DNA of 64,000 nt from Gammaproteobacteria bacterium (lineage in GTDB: Bacteria > Pseudomonadota > Gammaproteobacteria > Burkholderiales > Gallionellaceae): positions 62,001 through 126,000 of the forward strand of contig JAHJNJ010000037.1 of assembly GCA_018820925.1 (NCBI GenBank). The letters are read 5' to 3'. A model generated the notes under the pieces. That model did no database searches. It was not told where the DNA came from and was given only the letters and a program-made list of their open reading frames with translations. Each line of letters begins with the position of its first letter. Position 1 is the first letter of the stretch. Below, one piece after another: positions 44,170 through 52,470 of this stretch. Position numbers and translations under genes: made by a program.

Positions 44170-45714
44170 ATGACGATATCTATTAAACGGAATAATCTGC
44201 CAGCCACTTCATTCCCTCCCCCTTGCAGGGGGAGGGCTAGGGTGGGGGTAGAAGCTACGAGTCTCACCGACTCTACCCCCATCCTAACCTTCCCCCTGGT
44301 GCGTGGTTGTTGCCGCGTTAGCGGCTTTACAACCACGGCCTACTCCTCGCGGGTGCAAGGGGGAGGGAACTGGGTCGGAGGGACGATCAAACAATATTCC
44401 GCCTGCCTGGGTCTCGCAGCATTGCTGCTGTCACATGCCGCATGGGCGGAGCCGGACAATTCGTCCGCGACACTGGGCATGGACGAAGCAGTGACCCTCG
44501 CCCTCTCCGGCAACCCCGGCCTCGCCGCCATGCAGGCGCGCGCCCGCGCCCTCGCCGAAGTGCCGTCGCAGGTCGGCACCCTGCCCGACCCAACACTCAC
44601 GCTCGGCGTGCTCAGCGTGCCGACCGACACCTATTCCCTGTCGCAAGAAGCGATGACGCAAAGCCAGATCGGCATCGGCTTCACTCTGCCCTTCCCCGGC
44701 AAGCTCGGCCTGCGCGAACAGGTGGCCGAACTGGAAGCGGCAACCGCCAGCAACGATGTCGACGAAAAACGCCTCGTGCTCGTGCGCAGTGTGCGCTCGG
44801 TCTGGTGGAACCTGTTCTATCTCGACCGCGCGCTGGCCATCGTGCAGCGCAACCGTAACCTGCTGCGCGAATTCGTCCGCGTGGCCGAGACCAAATACAA
44901 GACCGGCATGGGCATGCAATCCGATGTGCTGCTGGCGCAAGTGGAATTGTCCAAATTGCTGGATATGGAGATCGCCGTGCAGGCATCCCGGCGCAGCCAG
45001 GCATCGGCATTGAATGCGCTGCTCGGTCGCAGCGCGAACACACCCATCATGCTGCCGCAACTGGCGAGCGAAACCCTGCCGCCCGCGCCCGACGGCGCAC
45101 GCCTGCTCGAACTGGCCGGGGCGAGCCGACCACTCATCGTGTCGCGCCGCAACGCCTTGTTGGCAGCCAGAAGCCGCACGCAACTGGCGGAAAAGGACTA
45201 CTACCCCGACCTGCGCATCGGCGCCTCCTACGGTTATCGCCGCGATGCGGACAACGGAACGCCGCGCGCCGACCTTGCCAGCATCACGCTCAATATGAAC
45301 CTGCCGCTGTTCGCGGGCAGCCGCCAGGGCAAGGCGGTGTCGCAACGTCGCGCCGAGGCTTTGAAAGAAGAATACAACCTGCGCGATGCCGAAGTGCAGG
45401 TGGGCAACGAGATCGAGCAGGCCATGGCCGACTATGTCGCGGCGCGCGAGCAGGCCTCCCTGTACAAGCAAGGCATCATCCCGCAGTCCAGCCAGACGGC
45501 GGCCTCCATGCTGGCCGCGTACCAGGTGAACAAGGTGGACTTCCTCAATCTGGTGCGCGCCCAGATCGCCCTCTACAACAACGAGAACCAGTACTGGAAG
45601 ACGGTCAGTGCCGGATGGCAGGCGTGGGCGCGACTGGAGAGTGCGACCGGCACGCCGCTCGCAGCGGGAAACACGAACAACGACAAGGAGAGCAACAATG
45701 AACAGCGGCAATAG
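44170..45714 (+). CDS. cusC: CusC-like outer-membrane efflux protein with in-frame repeat insertion at the N-terminus
   Basis: 514-aa TolC/CusC family outer-membrane factor: long helical hairpins and a C-terminal part typical of OEP repeats (MDEAVTLALSGNPGLAAM; SLYKQGIIPQSSQTAASML). GGAGG (44157-44161) precedes ATG 44170 by 8 bp. Codons 3 to about 72 come from a palindromic element flanked by GACGAT (44172-44177, 44382-44387). Removing 210 bp restores MTIKQYS... as an ordinary signal peptide ending AWA; at present the signal begins near residue 73, so export may be impaired. It overlaps cusB by 17 bp. Confidence 0.88.
   Translation: MTISIKRNNLPATSFPPPCRGRARVGVEATSLTDSTPILTFPLVRGCCRVSGFTTTAYSSRVQGGGNWVGGTIKQYSACLGLAALLLSHAAWAEPDNSSATLGMDEAVTLALSGNPGLAAMQARARALAEVPSQVGTLPDPTLTLGVLSVPTDTYSLSQEAMTQSQIGIGFTLPFPGKLGLREQVAELEAATASNDVDEKRLVLVRSVRSVWWNLFYLDRALAIVQRNRNLLREFVRVAETKYKTGMGMQSDVLLAQVELSKLLDMEIAVQASRRSQASALNALLGRSANTPIMLPQLASETLPPAPDGARLLELAGASRPLIVSRRNALLAARSRTQLAEKDYYPDLRIGASYGYRRDADNGTPRADLASITLNMNLPLFAGSRQGKAVSQRRAEALKEEYNLRDAEVQVGNEIEQAMADYVAAREQASLYKQGIIPQSSQTAASMLAAYQVNKVDFLNLVRAQIALYNNENQYWKTVSAGWQAWARLESATGTPLAAGNTNNDKESNNEQRQ
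44178..44381. mobile_element. 204-bp palindromic element inserted in cusC, flanked by GACGAT
   Basis: Contains CCCTCCCCCTTGCAGGGGG, an ACTCTACC inverted section and the CCTTCCCCCTGGTGCGTGG unit also present at 36857-36936. Direct repeats GACGAT flank it. The inserted length (with one repeat, 210 bp) is a multiple of three and has no stop in frame, so cusC stays open. No transposase inside. Confidence 0.75.
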
Positions 45715-47245
45715 GCAACTCATGGCAACGGCGGCCATCGCCCTGATCATCGGCGGCGGCGGCGGGTACTGGATCGCGTTCAGCAAGTCTGCCCCGCCTG
45801 TCGCGGCGGCACCCGCAGCCGAACGCAAGCCGGTGTTCTACCGTAACCCGATGAACCCGGCGATCACGTCGCCAGTCCCGGCGCAGGACGAGATGGGCAT
45901 GGACTACATCCCGGTGTATGCCGACGAGCAGTCGGCGGAGAAACCCAAGCCGGTGTTCTTCCGCAACCCGATGAACCCGGCGATCACATCGCCCGTCCCG
46001 GCGCAGGACGAGATGGGCATGGATTACATCCCGGTATATGCCGACGACCAGCCGACGGAGAAACCCAAGCCGCTGTTCTACCGCAACCCGATGAACCCGG
46101 AGATCACCTCGCCGGTTCCCGCGCAGGACGAGATGGGGATGGATTACATTCCCGTGTATCCGGAAGGCGGCGCGGATACGGGCGCTCCGAGCGGCACGGT
46201 CAGGATCGACCCCACCATCGTGCAAAACATCGGCGTGCGTACCACCACCGCGCAGCGCAGCACGCTGTCGCACGACATCCGCAGCATCGGCCGCGTGACC
46301 TATGACGAGCAGCGCGTCGCGCGCCTGCACCCGAAATACGAAGGATGGGTGGAAAAACTGTTCATCGACAAGACCGGCGACCGCATCCGCAAGGGCGACA
46401 TGCTGCTGGCCATCTACTCGCCGCAACTGGTCTCCACGCAGGAAGAATACCTGCTGGCGCTCAACAACGCGGAATCGCTCAAGGACAGTCCCTTCCCCGA
46501 CGTGCGCGAAGGCGCGGCCAGCCTGCTGCGTTCGTCGAAAGAACGCCTGCAACTGCTCGACGTGCCCGCACACCAGATCGAACAACTCACCGCCGAGCGC
46601 AAGGTGATGAAGGAGCTGCACATCCATTCGCCTTTCGACGGCATCGTGATGAACATCGGCGCGCGCGAAGGCGAACGCATCACGCCGCAGACCGAGCTTT
46701 ACATGATCGCCGACCTGACCCGCGTCTGGGTGATCGTCGACCTGTACGAGGACGACATCCCCTGGGTGCGCATCGGCGACACCGCGAAGATGGAAGTCGC
46801 GGGCATTCCGGGCCGCACGTTCAGCGGCAAGGTCGCCTACATCTATCCCTACCTCGAAGCGAAGACGCGCACGGTGAAGATCCGCCTGGAATTCGCCAAC
46901 CGCGAGCTCGCGCTCAAGCCAGAGATGTTCGCCAACGTCGACATCCATTCGAGCAAACAGGTGGACGCGGTCGTGGTGCCTGCCGAAGCCATCGTGCGCA
47001 CCGGCACGCAGGAACAGGTGTTCATCCAGCGTGCGCCCGGCGAATTCGAACCGCGCAAGGTCACCGTGGGCGTCACCGCCGACGGCCGGACGCAGATCGT
47101 GAGCGGCGTGGAGGCAGGCGAAACCGTGGTGACCTCCAGCCAGTTCCTGATCGATTCGGAATCGAAACTGAAGGAGGCGACCGCCAAGATGCTGCGGGCG
47201 GGATCGCAGGACGCGGGCAACACAAACACGGGTGACAAGCCATGA
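45698..47245 (+). CDS. cusB: CusB-like periplasmic adaptor with triplicated heavy-metal-binding motif
   Basis: 515-aa RND membrane-fusion protein anchored by an N-terminal segment (about 8-27). Residues about 44-163 are three tandem 40-residue copies of a heavy-metal-binding domain (FYRNPMNPAITSPVP, then DEMGMDYIPVY). Beyond them come the usual barrel-sandwich and helical hairpin parts (HPKYEGWVEKLFIDKTGD; IHSPFDGIVM). It links CusC with CusA and may take metal from CusF. Most relatives have one such motif. GGAG sits 7 bp before ATG 45698. Confidence 0.93.
   Translation: MNSGNRQLMATAAIALIIGGGGGYWIAFSKSAPPVAAAPAAERKPVFYRNPMNPAITSPVPAQDEMGMDYIPVYADEQSAEKPKPVFFRNPMNPAITSPVPAQDEMGMDYIPVYADDQPTEKPKPLFYRNPMNPEITSPVPAQDEMGMDYIPVYPEGGADTGAPSGTVRIDPTIVQNIGVRTTTAQRSTLSHDIRSIGRVTYDEQRVARLHPKYEGWVEKLFIDKTGDRIRKGDMLLAIYSPQLVSTQEEYLLALNNAESLKDSPFPDVREGAASLLRSSKERLQLLDVPAHQIEQLTAERKVMKELHIHSPFDGIVMNIGAREGERITPQTELYMIADLTRVWVIVDLYEDDIPWVRIGDTAKMEVAGIPGRTFSGKVAYIYPYLEAKTRTVKIRLEFANRELALKPEMFANVDIHSSKQVDAVVVPAEAIVRTGTQEQVFIQRAPGEFEPRKVTVGVTADGRTQIVSGVEAGETVVTSSQFLIDSESKLKEATAKMLRAGSQDAGNTNTGDKP
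45831..46190 (+). repeat. Three tandem 120-bp repeats within cusB
   Basis: Copies start at 45831, 45951 and 46071 with an exact 120-bp period and very high nucleotide identity (for example CCGGTGTTCTACCG / TTCCG / CTGTTCTACCG). Each encodes one metal-binding motif. Looks like a recent tandem duplication still in frame. Confidence 0.9.
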
Positions 47246-50200
47246 TACGCGCGCTGATCGATGCGTCGATCCGGAACCGCTTCCTGGTCCTGATCGCCAC
47301 GCTGCTCATCTCTTTCGCCGGATACCAGGCGATGAAATCCACGCCGCTGGACGCCATCCCCGACCTGTCCGACGTGCAGGTGATCGTGTTCACCGGCTTT
47401 CCCGGCCAGGCGCCGCAGGTGGTGGAAGACCAGGTGACCTATCCGCTCACCACGGCGATGCTGTCGGTGCCGAAGACCAAGGTGGTGCGCGGCTATTCCT
47501 TCTTCGGCTTTTCCATGGTGTACGTGATCTTCGAAGACGGCACCGACATGTACTGGGCGCGCACGCGCGTGCTGGAATATCTCAATTACGCTGCCGACCG
47601 CCTGCCTGCGAGTGTCTCGCCCAAGCTGGGGCCGGATGCCACCGGCGTGGGCTGGGTGTACGAATATGCGCTGACGGACAAGACCGGCCAGCATGACCTG
47701 GCGCAATTGCGCTCGATACAGGACTGGTATCTGCGCTACCCGCTGCAAACCGTGGAAGGCGTCTCCGAGGTCGCGTCCATCGGCGGCTACGTCAGGCAAT
47801 ACCAGGTCGAGGTCAAACCGGAAGCGTTGCTCGCCTACAACATCCCGCTGGCCAAAGTGAAAATGGCAATCCAGCGCAGCAACAACGATGTCGGCGGACG
47901 TCTGGTGGAAATGGGCGAGACCGAATACATGGTGCGCGGCCTCGGTTACATCAAGAGCCTGCATGACCTCGAAGTGGTCCCGGTCGGCGTGGACGCCAGC
48001 GGCACACCCGTTTATCTCAAACAGGTAGCCAACATCCACTACGGCCCCGAATTGCGCCGCGGCCTGGCCGACCTGAACGGCGAGGGCGAAGTGGCCGGCG
48101 GCATCGTGGTCATGCGCTACGGCGAGAACGCGCTGGCCACCATCGAACGCGTGCGCACCAAGCTCGACAGCCTCAAGAAAGGATTGCCCGCGGGCGTGGA
48201 GATCGTCCCGGTGTATGACCGGGGCAACCTGATCGAACGCGCGGTGGAAAACCTCGAACACAAGCTGATCGAGGAATCCATCGTCGTCGCCGTCATCTGC
48301 CTGATCTTCCTGATGCATGCGCGCAGCGCGCTGGTCGCCATCATCAGCCTGCCCATCGGCATCCTCATCGCGTTCCTGATCATGCGCTGGCAGGGACTGT
48401 CGGCCAACATCATGTCGCTGGGCGGGATCGCCATCGCCATCGGCGCGATGATTGATGGCGCGATCGTGATGATCGAGAACGCGCACAAGCACCTGGAACG
48501 ATTAGCCATTCGCTCCAACACTAGCCATGAGCCCTCTAATCCTGTTCGTCCTGAGCCCTCCAATCCCGTTCGTCCTGAGCCTGTCGAAGGAACGAACGGC
48601 GCGCAAAACGAGATCAACAGCACGGTGGACCATTCACCCTTCGATATCGCCTTTAGTCCTGAGCGAAGTCGAAGGGTCAGGGCGAACGGAATAGCGTTAG
48701 AAGAAGCGATCATGAAAACAGAGAATGCGCACCTCGAACCTTTCGGTGAGCACAGCGACAATCTGCAAGCACGCTGGAACGCCATCGCCACCGCCTCCAA
48801 GGAAGTCGGCCCCGCGCTGTTCTTTTCGCTGCTGATCATCACCGTTTCCTTCCTGCCGGTGTTTACGCTGCAGGCGCAGGAAGGACGATTGTTCTCGCCA
48901 CTCGCCTTCACCAAGACCTATTCCATGGCCGCCGCCGCCCTGCTCGCCGTGACGCTGATACCGGTGCTGATGGGCCTGTTGATACGCGGCAGGATTCCGA
49001 GCGAGGAACACAACTTCCTCAACATCTGGCTCAAGCGCCTGCACACGCCGCTGCTGGAACTCGCCATCCTGCGCCGCAAGCTGACGATCCTGGTCGCGCT
49101 CGCGCTGCTCGCGCTGAGCGTGTACCCGGCCATGAAGATCGGCTCGGAGTTCATGCCGCCGCTGGACGAGGGTGACATCCTGTACATGCCGACCACCTAT
49201 CCGGGTATCTCCATCACCAAGGCGAAGGAACTGCTGCAACAGACCGACAAGATACTGGCGACCTTCCCCGAAGTCGCGCAGGTGTTCGGCAAGGTCGGGC
49301 GCGCCAACTCCGCCACCGACCCCGCCCCGCTGTCGATGATCGAGACCACCATCAGCCTGAAACCGAAAAGCGAATGGCCCAACCCCGACAAGACCAGCAA
49401 GCAGTTGATGAACGAGATGGACCAGGCGATCAAGTTCCCCGGCGTCGCCAATGCCTGGACCTACCCGATCAAGACGCGCATCGACATGCTCTCCACCGGC
49501 ATCAAGACACCCATCGGCATCAAGGTCTCCGGCCCCGACCTGAACGTGCTGGAAAAGGTGGCGGGCGACATCGAGAAGACGCTGAAGAATTTGCCGGACA
49601 CGCTGTCGGCCTTCGCCGACAAGGCGGCAGGCGGTTATTACCTCGACTTCGACATCAAGCGTGAAGAAGCCGCGCGCTACGGCCTGAACGTGGGCGACGT
49701 GCAGGACGTGATCCAGTCGGCCATCGGCGGCATGAACGTGACCGAGACCGTCGAGGGGCTGGAGCGCTACCCGGTGAACCTGCGCTACCCGCGCGAACTG
49801 CGCGACAACATGGATGCACTCAAGCGCGTGCTGATCCCCACGCCGACCGGCGCGCAGATCCCGCTGTCGCTGGTGGCCGACCTGCAGTTGCGCCGCGGCC
49901 CACCCGCCGTCAAAACCGAAAACGCCACGCCCAATGCCTGGGTCTACGTCGACATCAAGACCAGCGACATCGGCGGCTACGTCGCCAAGGCGAAGCAGCA
50001 GGTCGACGACACGGTGAAGATTCCGCCGGGCTATTCGCTGGTGTGGTCGGGCCAGTTCGAATACATGGAGCGCGCCGCCGCGCGGTTGAAGATCGTGGTG
50101 CCGCTCACGCTGCTCACCATCTTCCTGCTGCTGTATTTCAACTTCCGCAACCTCACCGCACCGGCGGTGGTGATGCTGTCCATCCCGTTCGCGCTGATCG

Positions 50201-50619
50201 GCGGATTCTGGCTGGTGTGGCTGCTGGGCTACAACATGTCGGTCGCGGTGGCGGTAGGTTTCATCGCGCTGGCCGGGGTGTCGGCCGAGATTGGCGTGCT
50301 GGTGCTGACCTTCATCGACCAAGCGGTCGCGAAATGTCGCGCGGAAAGCGGCGGGCACTTGAGCGCGACTGAAATCATGGGCGCGGTGCTGTCCGGCACC
50401 ACCCAACGCGTGCGCCCCATCGCCATGACCGCCACCGCCATCATCGCCGGCCTCGTGCCCATCATGTGGGGCAGCGGCACCGGCTCGGACGTGATGCAGC
50501 GCATCGCCGCACCGATGATAGGCGGCATGGTCAGCGCCACCGTGCTGTCGCTGCTGGTGCTGCCGGTGATCTATGGCTGGGTGCTGATGGTGCTGGAACG
50601 GCACCCAAGCCGTCTGTAG
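47242..50619 (+). CDS. cusA: CusA-like heavy-metal RND efflux pump with in-frame repeat insertion
   Basis: 1125 aa, longer than typical CusA (about 1045). HME-RND features: MIRALIDASIRNRFLV at the N-terminus, GAMIDGAIVMIENAHKHLE (the transmembrane proton-relay Asp and the conserved loop), SLLIITVSFLPVFTLQAQEGR, EFMPPLDEGDILYMP. Residues about 423-490, in the cytoplasmic loop after IENAHKHLER, derive from a repeated element (PVRPEPVEG signature). ATGA overlap with cusB. The TAG stop lies in another repeat (50616-50673). Pumps Cu(I)/Ag(I) to the outside with CusBC. The loop location suggests the pump may remain functional. Confidence 0.93.
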   Translation: MIRALIDASIRNRFLVLIATLLISFAGYQAMKSTPLDAIPDLSDVQVIVFTGFPGQAPQVVEDQVTYPLTTAMLSVPKTKVVRGYSFFGFSMVYVIFEDGTDMYWARTRVLEYLNYAADRLPASVSPKLGPDATGVGWVYEYALTDKTGQHDLAQLRSIQDWYLRYPLQTVEGVSEVASIGGYVRQYQVEVKPEALLAYNIPLAKVKMAIQRSNNDVGGRLVEMGETEYMVRGLGYIKSLHDLEVVPVGVDASGTPVYLKQVANIHYGPELRRGLADLNGEGEVAGGIVVMRYGENALATIERVRTKLDSLKKGLPAGVEIVPVYDRGNLIERAVENLEHKLIEESIVVAVICLIFLMHARSALVAIISLPIGILIAFLIMRWQGLSANIMSLGGIAIAIGAMIDGAIVMIENAHKHLERLAIRSNTSHEPSNPVRPEPSNPVRPEPVEGTNGAQNEINSTVDHSPFDIAFSPERSRRVRANGIALEEAIMKTENAHLEPFGEHSDNLQARWNAIATASKEVGPALFFSLLIITVSFLPVFTLQAQEGRLFSPLAFTKTYSMAAAALLAVTLIPVLMGLLIRGRIPSEEHNFLNIWLKRLHTPLLELAILRRKLTILVALALLALSVYPAMKIGSEFMPPLDEGDILYMPTTYPGISITKAKELLQQTDKILATFPEVAQVFGKVGRANSATDPAPLSMIETTISLKPKSEWPNPDKTSKQLMNEMDQAIKFPGVANAWTYPIKTRIDMLSTGIKTPIGIKVSGPDLNVLEKVAGDIEKTLKNLPDTLSAFADKAAGGYYLDFDIKREEAARYGLNVGDVQDVIQSAIGGMNVTETVEGLERYPVNLRYPRELRDNMDALKRVLIPTPTGAQIPLSLVADLQLRRGPPAVKTENATPNAWVYVDIKTSDIGGYVAKAKQQVDDTVKIPPGYSLVWSGQFEYMERAAARLKIVVPLTLLTIFLLLYFNFRNLTAPAVVMLSIPFALIGGFWLVWLLGYNMSVAVAVGFIALAGVSAEIGVLVLTFIDQAVAKCRAESGGHLSATEIMGAVLSGTTQRVRPIAMTATAIIAGLVPIMWGSGTGSDVMQRIAAPMIGGMVSATVLSLLVLPVIYGWVLMVLERHPSRL
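48526..48690 (+). repeat. Repeat element inside cusA (PVRPEPVEG family)
   Basis: Two near copies of CGTTCGTCCTGAGCC at 48545 and 48569, the second extended to TGTCGAAGGAACGAACGG, and an inverse unit with GTCCTGAGCGAAGTCGAAGG (48656-48675). It is read through in frame. This class of repeats is widespread between genes; inside an RND pump it is unusual. Confidence 0.8.
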
Positions 50620-50673
50620 GTGCGAATTTATTCGCACATGACTCGATGATCGTGCGAATGAATTCGCACCTAC
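50616..50673. repeat. 58-bp palindrome (GTAGGTGCGAATTTATTCGC family), copy 1
   Basis: GTAGGTGCGAATTTATTCGC...GCGAATGAATTCGCACCTAC. The first bases supply the TAG stop of cusA. Further copies at 50780-50837 and 52394-52451. Copies 1 and 2 share about 17 bp beyond the palindrome. Confidence 0.9.
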
Positions 50674-50702
50674 AAGCATCTCAACTGCGGTTTTCAGTAG
50701 CC

Positions 50703-50735
50703 GTAGGTCGGGTTAGCGCAGCGTAACCCGACATC
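50703..50735. repeat. Short palindrome (GTAGGTCGGGTTAGCGC)
   Basis: GTAGGTCGGGTTAGCGCAGC followed by the complementary GTAACCCGACATC; a single-copy inverted repeat here, of a family common in beta- and gammaproteobacteria. Confidence 0.7.
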
Positions 50736-50779
50736 ATGGGATAGCAGCGGACTGACCCGGATGGCGCGATGACGCTTGT

Positions 50780-50837
50780 GTAGGTGCGAATTTATTCGCA
50801 CATAATTCGATGATCGTGCGAATGAATTCGCACCTAC
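50780..50837. repeat. 58-bp palindrome family, copy 2
   Basis: Same 58-bp unit as 50616-50673, in the same orientation, 106 bp downstream, including AAGCATCTCAACTGC beyond the right end. Suggests local duplication. Confidence 0.9.
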
Positions 50838-50866
50838 AAGCATCTCAACTGCTGTTTTTCGGTTGA

Positions 50867-51649
50867 TTAAAGCCCGAGCGCCTTTGGAACCGGATATTCG
50901 GGGTAGCGTTTCCTGAACTCGGCCAGTTCTTTTTTGGCGTCTTCCAGCTTGCCTTCCTGCTTCAGCTTGCCGATGCGCGCAAGCCAGTCTTCCGGGCGCA
51001 GGTTGGTTTTGTCGGCCTCGTCTTTCTTCAGCGCACGTTCAAGCTGGACGGTGGGAGGTGAAGCCAGCACGGCGGCTGCGGGCGCATCGGTGAGGTTGCT
51101 GCCGCCGACGTCGTTGGATTTCTTTTCCTTCGCAAGCGTCCCCGCACTTTGAAGCACAGCCTCTTCCCTCAACTCGCTGCGCCGAACGACCGGCGCGGGC
51201 GCGGCAGCCATCGGCGCAGCGGGTTGTGCATAGGCTTCCGCCGCTGCCGCCGCCGGCTTGTCGGCTGCGCTTTCGGATTTGGCGCTGTCCATTGCCAGGC
51301 TCCTGCTGCGCGCTTGCTTTGCGGGAGGCACGGGTGCTGCGGCACTTTCATCCATGGACGCGGCAACCCTGGCCTCCATCGGCACTTGCTGCAGCGCGGG
51401 CTCGCCCAGCATGTGCGGCAACTGCAAACCGATCATGACCACCGCGAACAGGCTGGCGACCATCCCTAGCGGTATCGCCCAGCGGCGTTTTGGTTTCGCA
51501 CCCGGTCGCGCATTCACCGCCCGATGCGCTTCCGCCAGAATGGCGGCATCCAGATGGTCGGGCGGCTCGATTTGCGGCGCATCGGCGTACAAGCGCGACA
51601 CCTCTGTTTTGCCCTGCAGGTAGGTATCCAATTCACGATCCTGGTTCAT
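50867..51649 (-). CDS. Putative anti-sigma factor, single-pass membrane protein
   Basis: 260 aa. A cytoplasmic N-terminus, one hydrophobic segment (about 57-75: AIPLGMVASLFAVVMIGLQL in part), then a low-complexity Ala/Pro-rich periplasmic region and a charged C-terminal helix (RPEDWLARIGKLKQEGKLED). No zinc-binding HxxxCxxC is seen. It overlaps the ECF sigma gene by 4 bp, the usual order for sigma/anti-sigma pairs. Confidence 0.7.
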   Translation of the reverse strand: MNQDRELDTYLQGKTEVSRLYADAPQIEPPDHLDAAILAEAHRAVNARPGAKPKRRWAIPLGMVASLFAVVMIGLQLPHMLGEPALQQVPMEARVAASMDESAAAPVPPAKQARSRSLAMDSAKSESAADKPAAAAAEAYAQPAAPMAAAPAPVVRRSELREEAVLQSAGTLAKEKKSNDVGGSNLTDAPAAAVLASPPTVQLERALKKDEADKTNLRPEDWLARIGKLKQEGKLEDAKKELAEFRKRYPEYPVPKALGL

Positions 51650-52218
51650 CGCAGACCTCTCAATCCATCACGCAATTTGGCGACCGCATAACGCAACCGG
51701 CTCTTCGCCGTTTCCGCAGTAACTCCGGTAGCCTGCGCGATCTCTTCCAGCGACAGCCCCGCTTCTTCGCGCAGCAAAAAGGCTTCGCGCTGCAAGGCGG
51801 GCAGCGCCTCTATGTTGTTGACCAAAGTTTCGATCAGACGTTTACGTTCAACCTGTATTTCCGGCTGGCCTCCGGGATCGGCGGGAATGGTCTCAGCCAG
51901 ACTCTCCGCGTCGTCATTTTCGGCATCCAGCGACAGGTGGATTTCAGGCGTCTTGCGTATGTGGTCGATCAGCCGGTTATGGGCGACCTGATACAGAAAG
52001 GTACTGAATTTGGCGGTGGGCTGGTAGCGTTCCCGGCTGCGGATGATGTTGCTCCAGACATCCTGGAACAGCTCGTCGGCCACGCCCTTGTCTTTGCACA
52101 GGCGCAACAGATAACGGTAAAGCCCGCCTTTGTGGCGGCGATACAGGATGTCAAAAGCACCTGCATCACCGTCACGATAAAGTTCCATCAATTGTTCGTC
52201 GGCCACTTCTTCGCGCAT
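51646..52218 (-). CDS. ECF-type RNA polymerase sigma factor
   Basis: 190 aa: region 2 (AFDILYRRHKGGLYRYLLRLC, DELFQDVWSNIIRSRERYQP, FSTFLYQVAHNRLIDHIRK) and region 4 (LPALQREAFLLREEAGLSL, EEIAQATGVTAETAKSRLRYA). No ribosome site precedes ATG 52218; instead a promoter places the transcript start at or near the A of the ATG, suggesting a leaderless message. Works with the downstream anti-sigma factor. Confidence 0.9.
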   Translation of the reverse strand: MREEVADEQLMELYRDGDAGAFDILYRRHKGGLYRYLLRLCKDKGVADELFQDVWSNIIRSRERYQPTAKFSTFLYQVAHNRLIDHIRKTPEIHLSLDAENDDAESLAETIPADPGGQPEIQVERKRLIETLVNNIEALPALQREAFLLREEAGLSLEEIAQATGVTAETAKSRLRYAVAKLRDGLRGLR

Positions 52219-52225
52219 GGGGGCG

Positions 52226-52253
52226 AGTATAGGTGAGCATGACAAGAAAACAA
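52226..52253 (-). promoter_or_regulatory. Sigma-70-like promoter of the ECF sigma gene
   Basis: On the minus strand TTGTTT (52253-52248), a 16-bp spacer and TATACT (52231-52226). Seven bases then lead to the start ATG at 52218, the normal distance to +1. Confidence 0.5.
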
Positions 52254-52289
52254 GCCTTGTGGGAGCGCCGACGTCCCGTAGACAAGAAT

Positions 52290-52368
52290 CGTAGGATGGG
52301 TGGAGCGCAGCGATACCCATCGCTAATGTTGGGAAATGATGGGTATCGCTACGCTCCACCCATCCTAC
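52290..52368. repeat. Palindromic repeat CGTAGGATGGGTGGAGC, copy 2
   Basis: Same family as 3937-4019, with arms CGTAGGATGGGTGGAGCG and CGCTCCACCCATCCTAC. A partial CGTAGGATGG recurs at 52383-52392, abutting the next repeat. No flanking duplication detected. Confidence 0.85.
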
Positions 52369-52393
52369 ACACTTAAGCAGACCGTAGGATGGT

Positions 52394-52451
52394 GTAGGTG
52401 CGAATTCATTCGCACATAACTCGATATGCGTGCGAATGAATTCGCACCTAC
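52394..52451. repeat. 58-bp palindrome family, copy 3
   Basis: Third copy of the unit at 50616 and 50780, with small changes (GAATTCATTCGC). It sits 20 bp before the stop of the VWA gene. Confidence 0.9.
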
Positions 52452-52470
52452 AAGAGCTCCCTCTACTTCC

